Positions 1 to 9,496 of a stretch of 24,691 nt of DNA are shown in pieces. This DNA comes from Byssothecium circinans. Lineage: Eukaryota; Ascomycota; Dothideomycetes; Pleosporales; Massarinaceae. Made by a program: the position numbers and the translations under genes. Positions within the stretch are counted from its first letter, which is position 1. The number at the start of each line of letters is the position of its first letter. The stretch covers positions 170,230 through 194,920 of the forward strand of contig ML976987.1 in the NCBI GenBank assembly GCA_010015675.1, in the 5' to 3' direction. The notes under the pieces are model-generated. The model was not told the origin of the DNA. It saw only the letters and a program-made list of their open reading frames with translations, and did no database searches.

Positions 1-479
1 TAGCTCTAAAGTTATTATAACTTATTTAGCTAGTTTAGTAGGTATTTATACGCTATATACTAAAAGTAGCCTAGAATTCTCTATACCTATATAGCTTACC
101 AAGCTATTAGAAATCCTAGAATATTTTTTTATAATCTTTTTTATTTATATTATGTATATCTGTATTTAAAATTTCAGCTTAATAGCTCTAGTATTTAAAT
201 TATTATTAAAGGTTGAATCTTTGGTTTTCCGCTAAGCAAAAAGTGGCCGTCTCGGTGGTTTAGCCGTCTTAGTAGTAGAATACGTTATACCTTAAAAGCG
301 CCTTTATAGAGTTATTCTTAGTACGGTATAGGCTTTTACGAGCTTGCGTATAGATAACTAAGGATTTAATTAAAAAGAGGAAACTGTAAGGCCTAATTAG
401 CCTTCTTTTAAGAGCCTTTAAGGCGGTAGTTATAGTAGCATAGTAGATAAAGAGGTAGTTAGGAATACGTCTTTAGTAG

Positions 480-2000
480 GGTAGCCTATATACTATCCTA
501 GTCCACTTACTAATCTAATATATTAGGCGCTCATAATTATAGCTACTAGTAGGTATTATTAAAATGTTAAGCACTAACCTAGCTAAGTTAGGATACTTTA
601 GTTATAGTTTAATCTAGTAATAGATAGGATTATAGCCCTTATTAAACTACTTACGCGTCTATTTAAGCTTAGGCTTCTTCTAGCGTTAGAACTTATTAAT
701 ATCCTTATTATTATTACTATTATTAGCGTTAGCTATTATAGTAATAGCATCCTTAAGCGTGCTTTATATAGGCCTTAGAGTAGACTATACTATATTAAGG
801 GGCCTATACTACTATTATAGCTACTAAAAAGCTTTATTATTAGAGCGTAACTACTCTAGCTTTAAGTACTAGCTATAATCATAATAGTGCTTATAGTATA
901 AGTAAAGTATTATTATAGTATAATAGAATAGTAAGCTATTAAGCTTAGAGTAATAGGTATTTACTTTAGCCTAAGTAGCGCGTAGATTAATTAGTAGGTA
1001 ATCCTTAGGAGTATTAGTTTATTTATAGTTAACGTAATTATAGAGTTTAATATACTACTTAAGCTTATATAGTAGTATTTTAAATACTAGTATTACTAAG
1101 TAGAGTGTACTAAATTAACTTAACTTACTATACCCTTTAAGCTATTTCGTAGCCTATTTAAGTAGCTTTAGTACCTCTATATACTCTAATATTATTGCCT
1201 AGTCTATAGCTATAAGGCTATCTAATTATATCTATCTTAGTATATTAGTAAGCTTATTACTGCGCCTCTTAGTAATATTATTAAGGTTGCGTGTATGCTA
1301 GATATAATAGTTAGCATAGTTACTAATAGTATGCTATAGCTTAATAGCCTACTTAAAGTAGCTATAGAATAAGTTCTAGCGCGTAATAATAGGTTTAATA
1401 GGCTCTAATATTACTTTCCATTTATTTATAGGGAGCTTAGTATTAGTAAGGCTCTAGAAATAGTTAAACTAATTATACTATTAGGGCATTTTAATATAGT
1501 TAATTATATTAATAAGTACGCCTAAGGGCCTATCCTTACGCTAGTTTACCATTAATTACTCCTTATCCTAATACTCTACTACATTATTATTATATAAATC
1601 TAGATCCTTACTAAAGATAATAGCCTAGCTAATAAGGTTAAGCATATAAGAGCTATAGCATAGGTGGTAATAGGTAGTAGTAAAGCTATACTACCTAGTA
1701 AGGTAAGTAATAGTAGTATTATTAGTATATGTATTATTAAGTATAAAATAACTAAGTTTTAGTAGTAATATCTTAAACTTCTATAATATTTAGGTAATAA
1801 CCTTAGTAATCAACTTGCTAGTATAAGCGCCTATTAACTATAGTAGCGTAATAGGTAAGTTAATAAGTAATCCTAACGCGTTAGCGTAATACGTAATAAT
1901 TCTAAAGAATCCTTATTTACCCCTCTTAGTTATCTACCTATTAAAGCTTATATAGATTTTGCTAATTAATTTAGATAGTATAGTAATAACCTAAGGTAGT
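480..2000 (-). pseudogene. hAT-superfamily transposase fossil
   Basis: Reading the minus strand in one fixed frame (codon starts at coordinates equal to 1 modulo 3) from about 1990 down to about 530 gives hAT landmarks in the right order. They are an ISF-N-R-stop-I-T segment matching the ISFDGWT block (1942 downward), a GK-stop-GFF segment, an LNNT segment matching LDNASNND (about 1741), YMLNLISQA-like residues (about 1660), RPLGVLINIINYIKMP (about 1535), ATKQLKGYSKL-like residues (about 1150), and YPNLARLVLNILIIPTSS (595 downward), followed by an ERL motif whose Glu codon is intact at 530-532. The last is the hAT C-terminal dimerisation region. The frame has no indel over about 1.4 kb but many TAG/TAA codons. 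The first two catalytic Asp positions (1940-1942 and 1736-1738) are now AAT (Asn). The N-terminal BED finger and the element ends were not found, so the limits are approximate. It is inactive. Confidence 0.8.
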
Positions 2001-2930
2001 ATAAACTTATATAGCCTTATTATATACGCCTTAATACTACTAGCGCTCTTCTATAACATATCCTCTACTTTAGGGCTTATAAAGTAAATCATTAATTAGA
2101 AAGCAGATATTTTAAGCTTATAAAGAGGGTAGTTATTCTTAATAAGCTATATAATAGCTATATAATAGAAGCCCTATATATTAAAATTACCTAGCTTATT
2201 AGTAAGCTTCTAGCTAATTACTATACTAGATCTAGCTACTATTATAAGTAATTATTAGCTAGGTGCTTGCTTTAGCGCTACCTTTAAACTACTTCTTATA
2301 TAGTTATAACCTACTTTTAGCTATCTAAGGTAAGTAATTATAGATATTATTAACTACGTAACCTTAAGGATACTATTAAGGGATTACCACTAATAGTAGT
2401 ACTTATAGATAAAGCAAATCTTATTAGTATTACTATATACTAAAACTTAGTAACTATAGCTATAGATCTAGCTTTTTAGATGCTTTTATATGCGTAGAGG
2501 CTTATAAAAGCATAATAATTAACTCTAATTAATATTATTAAAGTTATTAATAAAACGCTTATTAAATAAGATCTCTACCTTATAATTCTTATTATTAAAG
2601 CTAGCTACTATAGTAGCCTTAGAGCTCTTAATAGGTAGTATAATAGCCTCTTTAGGCATAGCGTTAAGTAGTAACTAGCTCTTAAAGGAGCGCTCTTTAG
2701 TAGCCTAGGATACTATATTAGCTAGAGCTTTATATAGTAATTACTACTAAGGTAGAAGCTTAATTACTAGATTAATTACTAATACTATTAGTAGGCTATA
2801 CTAAGTATTAGCTAGCTCTAAGGGCTATATATTAGTGCCTATACTATAGGTAATATATACGTATTTAGTAGGCTCTATAGTATATTTAGTACCTTTAGTA
2901 GCTTATTAAGTAGGTATAATAGGTAATATA

Positions 2931-3005
2931 AAGCACTACTAAACTGTCTATACTACTAAACTGTCTATACTACTAAACTACCTACGATTCCTTAGCAACA
3001 CTAAC
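2931..3005 (+). repeat. Left terminal inverted repeat with three 17-bp iterons
   Basis: The arm carries three tandem copies of ACTACTAAACTGTCTAT (2935-2951, 2952-2968 and a diverged third at 2969-2985) and then GATTCCTTAGCAACACTAAC. It matches the right arm except for one extra 17-bp unit and scattered transitions. The iterated units are plausible transposase-binding sites, which is inference. Confidence 0.9.
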
Positions 3006-4718
3006 TTACTTAACTTTATCATCGTTATCGTCCGCATTGCTACTTGACATAATAAACTAAGTACTAGCCTCCAACTTAGAAAAATCCTCTTTATCTGCTT
3101 AATATATTCTTGCGTTATACCTAGCCTTACCGTAGTTGCCGTAGTAGCGAATACCTAGTTATTACACTTTACGTTTACCCTCTACCCTTACCCTCTTATA
3201 GTTCTAAATAGTTCCTAATGGTTTAGAATTAACCTAGTCTACTATAGGACTAAACTCTATAGTACTGCCCTTCTAAAGATACTTATATTTATATATTTTA
3301 CGCTTAGTTACTGCTATAAGTTGCTTTTCAAGCTCTTTAATGCGCAACTTTATAAGCGCAGTATTATGCAGCACTAACTTAGTGCCTTTAACGAGCTGCG
3401 AAAGCCTATCCTATGCTATTTGTAGTGACTAAGTAATAGAATTACGTACAAACTTTAACTATAAGCTAAATTCACGTGTATTACTTAGAGTCCTTAATAG
3501 CTATAGCGTCTCTAGTAGTAGAGGTCCTAGTAGGGTGCGTATACGTATATTAAGGCAATTAAGTACTACCTACGCGTTTAGAGGGACTAGCCTTATTGCC
3601 ATAAAGGCCTTTTAATAGTTCTAAACTATAAATACGCTTAAAAACGCGTCTTTAAAGGCTAGTAGGAACGCTTCCTTATTAATATAGTAGACATATTATT
3701 ACGCTAAGCCCTAAATAATATTAGAGTACTTATACTTAAGCAGTAAGAAATACACTACATTAAGTAGCTAGAGGATGTGTAATAAGTATAGTAGTATATA
3801 GAGTGTAAGGATCTTATTATTATAATAATAATCCTTAAAATCTTGATTAAGGTGACTTTTATAGCTATCTAAAATTAGCAACTAATAGACGCTAATAGTT
3901 CTTACCTTTGTACACTTATTAAAGTACTTTAACTACGTAAGACTAAGCTTATTAGTTGTCTATCTATTCTCTAAGACTAAGAGCTTCTAATTACGTAGTA
4001 TATTAGCTTCCTAGTACTATAAAGAGATATAGATGCATCCTTTATATATAATAAATAGTAGGGTAAATATACTATTTAAATATATACTCTAGATATCTAT
4101 TGACTACTCCTTATCGCCTAGTTAAACTGTTATAGGCCTTTCTTACTTCTCTAAGCTAGTAACTACTTTTATAGAGCTAATAACACCTATCTAAAAGCTA
4201 GTCTTATTAAAGTTATATATATTATTATTATGTACGCTGTACTTTACTTTAGTATCCTATATAAGCTTAAACTACGTGCTAACTACCTTAGGATCTTCCT
4301 ATAGTACCCTCTAATAGTCCTTTAAATAGTTCTAAACTATTTATAACTATTCTAAATAGTTTACAAACTATTTTACCTAGTTAATGCCTACTTTCTTACT
4401 ACCCCGCTCGCGTAGTAGTTTATTCGCTATATCTAACACTTTATCTAATGTAGGCGCGAATCCTCGTGAATTAAGGTTAAGGATGTATAGGATAAGTATT
4501 TCCTACTTAGTTAAAGATAGTTTTAAATAGTTTAGTACCATTTCTAGTTAAAACGGTATTCCTTTAACGCGTTTAGTAAGGACGCGAGGCTTAACGTTAA
4601 AGGCCTTAGCAGCGCTTTGATAGCTTTGGAATTAGCCTCTATTGTATGCGCTAAGGGCAAGCTATAGTCTACCTTCGTGTTAGAGTCATTCAGACCTTTA
4701 TTATTAAGGCATTTTCAT
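3006..4718 (-). pseudogene. pogo-type DDE transposase, inactivated by RIP
   Basis: The frame from the ATG at 4716-4718 to the TAA at 3006-3008 is exactly 571 codons, with no frameshift and roughly 47 internal stops by hand count, nearly all TAG/TAA in place of CAG, CAA or TGG. The N-terminal part resembles a CENP-B/HTH DNA-binding region (an AAKAFNVKPRVL-like segment). The DDE_1 catalytic core follows. NFNKTSF corresponds to the family NxDETGF block, with the first Asp now AAT at 4206-4208. LLILDSYKSHL corresponds to LLILDGHGSH, with Asp kept at 3867-3869. LNVVYFLLLK corresponds to LDVGCFxPLK, with the third Asp now AAT at 3759-3761. Spacing between the second and third positions is 35 residues (DD35D). 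The C-terminus is a charged tail rich in Asp and Asn. It cannot make protein. Confidence 0.92.
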
Positions 4719-4730
4719 GTTAAAGATGGA

Positions 4731-4788
4731 GTTAGTGTTGCTAAGGAATTATAGGCGGTTTAGTAGTGTAGGCAGTTTAGTAGTACTT
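4731..4788 (-). repeat. Right terminal inverted repeat with two 17-bp iterons
   Basis: Read on the minus strand from 4788, this arm has two 17-bp units (4784-4768 and 4767-4751) and then AATTCCTTAGCAACACTAAC. It is the partner of the left arm at 2931-3005 and one unit shorter. Confidence 0.9.
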
Positions 4789-5034
4789 TACATTAGTAAG
4801 TAATAATAATATTAATAGTAATAATAATAATAATAAGGAGCTATAATAATAGAGGTAGAGAAATAGGTAGTAAAAGTTTAGACGCTACGCGTAACGTTAG
4901 TAAGTTAGTGCGTAAGCTAACTAAGGATAGGCTAACTATAATACTAAAAAATTATATTATAATATTAATCTACTAGGGCTATAGAAACTGTATAAGGTTA
5001 TAAGTTATTTAAGTTATCTAAGTAAGTTTTTCTA

Positions 5035-5629
5035 TCAAAACTTAACTTGCTTAGTAAAATCGTATAGGTGAACTTGACTTGCTTGGCTTGGCTTGGCACC
5101 AAGTTGAACAAGCAAGGCTTCCAAGTTACTTGCTCGTTGCGATCTCTGCGAACGGGACTTGGCATACTTAGCTTCTAAAGCCACGATGGCTTCTGCAAGG
5201 CACGGGTGCTGTGTCAAGTCCTCGTTGACCTCATTGGTATTAATAATACGGCCCTCGCGGCACTTCACGGTGAGGGAACGAGCTACCGTATCGAAGACAT
5301 CCTCTGGGTCCATGGACGGAGGTAGTTGAGAGATGAAGCCGAGATCTGTATAGCTAGCGACCGCCTTGTTCCACCGCCTAATGTAGAAAAGCTTCACATG
5401 CTCAGTGTAGAACTCGAACCCAAGGTGCACCGTCACCCCACAGGTGAGAAGCTCCCTGTAGACATGCGTAGCAGCCATGCGGCATGGAGTCCCCTTGTAC
5501 CTCACGATGCGCCGACCTTGCTGGAAGACATGGTGAACACGACTTTGGGGAGATCAGCTCGGTATCGCTCTTGTAGATGTCGACCATAGTGGTACCTCAG
5601 AGCATCCACGTGCGGTAACTGGTGCTCAT
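5035..5629 (-). pseudogene. Unrecognised gene broken by two frame changes
   Basis: Downstream of 5505 a 156-codon frame reads as convincing coding sequence (segments such as RYKGTPCRMAATHVYRELL and LPPSMDPEDVFDTVARSL) and stops with TGA at 5035-5037. Upstream, coding-like sequence continues in two other frames: ATG at 5627-5629 begins MSTSYRTWML, and a middle piece reads RYHYGRHLQERYRADLPK and on to SSSKVGAS. Each join needs a shift equivalent to one missing base, and each falls at the same minus-strand octamer TGAGGTAC (5599-5592 and 5504-5497), where the current frame meets TGA. With both shifts corrected the product would be about 198 residues. I do not recognise the family. It lies against the RIP block and its last codons run into it. 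Decay is the likeliest reading; a missed splice or sequencing error is possible. Confidence 0.55.
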
Positions 5630-5704
5630 CTTCCGGAGGTCCACCTATTTGCTACCCGCTTGCCCCCCCTTCATTTACCACACATAGTCATCGTTTTGCC
5701 CTTC

Positions 5705-6186
5705 TTACCACCCTCCTCTTCGTCTCTCCACCATCGATCCTCGTGCCGAAATAATTAGCTTTGGCTGACTGCCCATGTCCCTTTCGTTCCCTTCCGGATC
5801 CACAATCTCCCAGCTCTGGCACCAGTCACCCCATCTTTCCCTCAGACTTTTCTTCTCCTTCCTCCGGTCTTCCTTGGCTAGGGTGGGGTAGGCGAGGATC
5901 GCTGAGACGCTTGCTGCTGGTGCGTGTGATTGTGCCTGCGACTTTTGCTGGTTTGGAGGTGTTGGGTTTCCGAGAGATGATGGCAGGCGGCGACTTTAGT
6001 ATATTTTGGTGGCTGGCTTGAGGGTTCGGAGTCGTAGTATAGCGGCGGTTCCGTGTCGGGTGTGGGTCCGCTGGGGTCTTTTTGTGCAGGGTTTTGTGGT
6101 TGGAGGGTCGGCTTCTTGAAGAGACCTTTTGTCCAAGCCTCGATCTGTTCTCTCGTGGCTTTAAACTCCTTCTCTTTCGACGGCAT
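5705..6186 (-). CDS. Small unrecognised basic protein, two exons
   Basis: Exon 1 (6186-5995) starts MPSKEKEFKATREQIEAW and runs through a proline-rich stretch with a PPLYYDSEPSSQPPKYT segment. Exon 2 (5947-5705) reads AKEDRRKEKKSLRERWGDW, then CQSWEIVDPEGNERDMG, and ends in GGW and TAA. A 47-nt intron (5994-5948), bounded by GT and AG, joins them in phase and gives 144 residues; without it the first frame runs on to a stop near 5878. The intron starts GTCGCC rather than the usual GTANGT, so the splice is less certain than the exons; a frameshift is the alternative. The two halves are a polar proline-rich region and a charged Lys/Arg/Glu-rich helix. No signal peptide or membrane segment. The sequence upstream is pyrimidine-rich on the coding strand, as in fungal 5' leaders. 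Function unknown. Confidence 0.55.
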
Positions 6187-7075
6187 GGCGAAGTCCTTTG
6201 CGCGGGCTGGATTTATCGCGGATATCGTGTTTGACAGTGGGAGGCTCCGGGACTTTTGGAGCGTGTCGGGAATGGCTCAGTCGAGAGGTTTGAGGCAGCT
6301 AGTATGGAGGTCTTTATGATGGATGCGAGGCAGTCAGAAATGGGGTCAACATCAGCAAACAAACCCAGCTGCCGCTGTCATACACTAGGTTTACCGATTC
6401 CGTCTTAGCGCCCGCGGTCCTTCCGTGGTTCCACGGTTGCATTTTCGCCCTCATCATCGTCAGTTGACGAGGCTTAGAACACGAGTGACGAGAGGCTCGC
6501 TCTCGCCGTCGTTTGAAAGTGAGAAATAGCAGGCACCACCTCAATAGTAAAGAGTGCAAGGACTCCATGAACCTTTCTGCAGTATGGATATGCCGCCAGT
6601 TCCAATCCGACAGCCCACGGTGCGAAGACATCATCATCATCCGTTTAGCTTCCGAACCGGCCAAGATGCGAATGATGTGAACTGAGCACACTGTACGGAT
6701 AAAGATGCTTGACATCTTGCCCACGCCTGATAAAAAATATTGAGATGTCGAGAGAGAGAGAGAGTAAGAGAGAAACGAGTAGTTGATCTTAAGACCATAA
6801 TGTCCAAGTACCAAGATCGAGTAACTACCGTAGAGAGAGGAGAGAGCGAAAGAGACGGACGAACTCTTATACTTTTATAACAACAAAGACTAGGTCGGGC
6901 ATTGGACTCTCGTGGAGGGACGGTGAATGGAATAAGACTTCTGGACTCGGCTCTACTGCGAGGAGGAGGATCTACACGTCTATAACAAGCGCATCGTCCA
7001 CCACAACACAAACACCGTCAAAAGAATCTACCGCGTACCTTTGAACCCCAAAGTCTCGAACCACCCCACCCCTGC
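6187..7075. other. Intergenic region with GA/CT-rich tracts
   Basis: This holds a GA dinucleotide run at 6750-6764 and a purine-rich stretch at about 6826-6865. Read on the minus strand these are CT tracts, typical of promoters and 5' leaders of the downstream minus-strand gene. Two overlapping minus-strand open frames here (6314-6814 and 6637-7011) are low-complexity and match nothing I know, so I do not call them genes. Confidence 0.5.
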
Positions 7076-8919
7076 TTAACACCGACACTCCACCCCCCTA
7101 CGACTGAGACAAAGATACTTGACCCCCTTATACGGCGTAACCCCACTCCCAAGCCCCTTGCTTCTCTTCACATCCAGCCCCAAACTCTCCACTTTGATTC
7201 CGCTCGGCAGCCAGCCTTTTACGGAAAAACTAACGGTGGCGCAGGAAGGCATCAGAACTTTCATTTTGCTCTTTTCTGCCTGCAGGCCCACACCACCGCT
7301 GCTGCCTCCGTTTCCGTTTCCGTTTTTGTTGTTGTGGTTGAGGGAGGAGGGGTGGGCTTGATATGAGGAGGTCTGGTCATCGTCATAGTCGTATGTATTA
7401 CGCGAGAGGCTAACAGGACCGCCATCAACATCATTCTCGATATCGATATCAGCGTCTCGGCCTACGACGGTGCCGCGGAGAGTAGCCGTAGCGCCCATGC
7501 CGCTGCCTCGGTCGTTGGCCATGAGAGTGCTGATTTCGCGCGTGTTGATGCGCCATTCGATGCTGCGATCTCCAGGTGCATATCCCGCTTCTCCCGCTCC
7601 TTTAACCACCCTCAGATCAGTGACGTTTTTCACGGCCGCGGGGAGCGGGATGTGAACGACCATTTCTTCGATCGAAGGTGCTGATGTCGTTCCCGATGTT
7701 GTTGAAGGCCCGAAACTCGCTCCGCCTAGGCCTCGCCCCCCAATCCCTCCTCTGCCTGATAACGAGGAAGAGGTTGCACTTGATGGGTTTAATGATTTTC
7801 CTGTGAAGCGCGGGTTGAGTTGTAATCGGACTTCGAAATCCGCACCTGCAGGTCCAAGACCCGTCTGCACGCTCACTGTGGCTGGGACGTTCAACCTGGG
7901 ACTTGATTTCGCCGTTGCGCTTGTTGAGAAACTTTCCAGTGCCGCTGAGCCCAGTAAATCGACCTCATACCCCGCGAGCACAAACCTTCCATCCGGTGGT
8001 ACAAAGCTCAGTTCCCCAGGTCTCTCCTTCCACCGGTTCAGCCGAACGCAAGGATGGAAGACCGGCAACGCGACTGTGTTTCCTACACCGCCTGGACATC
8101 CAAGTTGTAGATGCAGATCCGGAATCCCCGAGACTTTCGCCGTGAAGGCAATCGTGCCATTCACTATGGCCGCCAACGGCCGCCCAGAAGGCGATAACGT
8201 AACGTTGAGAGTCTCGACGATATCGACGTAGAGCTCGTTACTCGTATGTCGTACATTCGCACGTCTCCATGGTATTCGGCTCGCATTCTGCGCCGCGCTT
8301 CCCCCTGCCCCTCCCATAGGAGCTAACCGTGGACTCGCACCCCTCCCCATTCCCCCCAGCGAAAAAGGCCCTCCTCCACCTCCAGCACCGCCTAAACTCG
8401 GCGTACTAGCAGGCAAGCCCACCTGTCCTAGTAACCCCTTGAGCAAACTCGGCGCCTCGACCACATCTTTCAGCGCATTAGGTTCCGTGCAGCTCACCAC
8501 GCCGCCATCGACCATTTCGCTGAGTAATTGTGCAACAACATCATAGTTCGCTTCGATTTTACTCGCAAGAAGGGGTGCGCCGAGATAGTCTTCCAGCACG
8601 TCGGCGACGCGGTGGAGGAACTCGAGGATTTGGAGGGGGCCGCCTGTGTCGGTGGAACACGGGCAGAGGAAGAGGAGTTGGTCTTGGGTTATGCTGTAGA
8701 GGAGCGTTGAGGGGTTTGTGTGTGGGAGGTAGATAAGAGGGGGGCGCGGAGTAGGCTCGGAGAGGTAGAGCGGGAGGAGCGTTGACGAGGGTGGTGGTCG
8801 GCCGGTGTAGATGTGCTCGAGGAGTGGGGTGCTGCATTTTATTAGCTTAATGGAGTGGATGTGGAGGAGGAGGCGGACTTGTGCTCATCGAAGATGTAGA
8901 GGGCTTCTATCGTGCTCAT
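7076..8919 (-). CDS. APM3: AP-3 adaptor complex subunit mu
   Basis: Medium subunit of the AP-3 adaptor, which sorts cargo from Golgi/endosome to the vacuole. Exon 1 (8919-8879) reads MSTIEALYIFDEH. A 47-nt intron (8878-8832; 5' GTCCGC, branch-like CTAAT, 3' CAG) joins it to exon 2 (8831-7076), restoring the N-terminal pattern EHNTPLLEHIYTGRPP. The total is 598 residues. The longin-like region covers about 1-140 (VADVLEDYLGAPLLASKIE is diagnostic), a Gly-rich linker about 150-195, and the mu-homology domain starts near 200 with IPWRRANVRHTSNELYVDIV. It ends with the GVKYLCLSRRGVECRC tail. The MHD has long Ser/Gly-rich insertions (for example near 7690-7790), common in fungal orthologues. The 5' splice site is atypical, but the homology across the join is clear. 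It is head-to-head with the DMAC1-like gene, with 202 bp between the start codons. Confidence 0.93.
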
Positions 8920-9121
8920 CTCTCACCGAATCCTCCGCGTTGAGGTTGGACTGTGTAGGGGAGGCGGGGTGTTGCGGGGAACGGAGGAGCCCGAGCTGTG
9001 AATTGCGGTTCCTCGTTGGCAGGGGCCCCCTGCTTTCCCGTTTCCTCTCCGACTGCATCCAAAGTCCTCGAGCCATTTAGCAAAGTCTCACGCAGCACTC
9101 CACCCTTCAAACCCCGTCTGC
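8920..9121. promoter_or_regulatory. Shared divergent promoter, AP-3 mu / DMAC1-like
   Basis: The 202 bp between two divergent start codons must hold both promoters and 5' leaders. No clear TATA box was seen. The sequence is GC-balanced and includes pyrimidine-rich runs on both strands. Confidence 0.45.
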
Positions 9122-9496
9122 ATGAGCAAATCCATAATGGCAGTTCAAGACCTTCCCCCGCCGACAGCGCCCACCTTCAAAGAAGCACTAAAGCAAGACA
9201 AAGCCGAGTACGACGACTGCACGCCATGTCGCGTTATCGGTATGTCGACCCTACACTCCTCCCAGCTCTTTTCGCTCTGTATTCTCTCATACAAGATCTG
9301 ACGGAAATGAATAGGAAGCGCCGCATTCATTGGCCTCGGCACCTACACGTACGTCTCCGGACACGCACAGCTTCGCGCGCAAGAAGCCGTCATACGGAAA
9401 AGCAAGAGCAGATTCGGGATGGCGAGTAGGCGGGCAGGCATGACGGGGACAGCGGCATTTCTGGTGGGCTTAGGGGTATATCGGTGGTTCAATTAG
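9122..9496 (+). CDS. DMAC1-like mitochondrial complex I assembly protein
   Basis: A 99-residue protein split by one intron. Exon 1 is 9122-9239, the intron 9240-9314 (GTATGT...ATAG), and exon 2 is 9315-9496; the joined length is divisible by three. A conserved-looking DDCTPCRVIGS block (Cys33 and Cys36, CxxC) leads into a first membrane helix (IGLGTYTYVSG, about 38-55). A basic segment (IRKSKSRFGMASRRAG) precedes a second helix (TGTAAFLVGLGVYRWFN, about 82-98). This is the layout of the DUF4536/DMAC1-like (TMEM261) domain. In animals DMAC1 assembles the distal membrane arm of respiratory complex I; the fungal role is inferred from the family. A second in-frame ATG at 9137 could also serve as the start. 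Neither exon forms a long open frame, so simple ORF calling misses it. Confidence 0.82.

Larger units (their letters stand above)
2931..4788 (-). mobile_element. Complete but dead pogo/Fot1-like DNA transposon
   Basis: An 1858-bp element bounded by inverted repeats that begin AAGCACTACTAAACTG at 2931 and, on the other strand, AAGTACTACTAAACTG at 4788. A TA dinucleotide lies directly outside each end (2929-2930 and 4789-4790), the expected target-site duplication of Tc1/mariner-pogo elements. One transposase frame fills the interior on the minus strand. Its length and architecture fit fungal Fot1/pogo elements (about 1.8-2 kb with one gene of about 540-570 codons). It lies in the same degraded block as the hAT fossil. 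Stops throughout the frame and loss of two catalytic residues mean it cannot move by itself. Superfamily assignment is firm; the exact family name is not. Confidence 0.92.
1..5034. other. AT-rich RIP-affected transposon block
   Basis: The whole stretch is dominated by TA, TAG and CTA words, with CA and TG dinucleotides visibly scarce, and it holds no long open frame on either strand. Two transposase fossils inside it carry stops where Gln or Trp codons would be expected and Asn where catalytic Asp belongs, which is the C-to-T/G-to-A pattern of repeat-induced point mutation. The parts outside the two elements (1 to about 480, about 2000 to 2930, and 4791 to 5034) have the same composition, and I recognise no coding content in them. 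The change to balanced composition near 5030 is abrupt. Base composition was judged by eye, not calculated. Confidence 0.85.

Noticed and set aside
1..5030. Mitochondrial or bacterial origin for the AT-rich block
   Set aside because: The stops fall at former Gln and Trp codons of eukaryotic hAT and pogo transposases, and the TIR/TSD structure is intact, so RIP of nuclear transposons explains the composition.
6314..7011. Two overlapping minus-strand open frames of 124 and 166 codons
   Set aside because: The translations are dominated by a GA/CT repeat and Ser/Arg runs with no recognisable motif. They overlap each other in different frames in a region that looks like promoter or leader.
7803..8231. 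Plus-strand open frame of 142 codons
   Set aside because: It is a shadow of the AP-3 mu coding sequence on the other strand.
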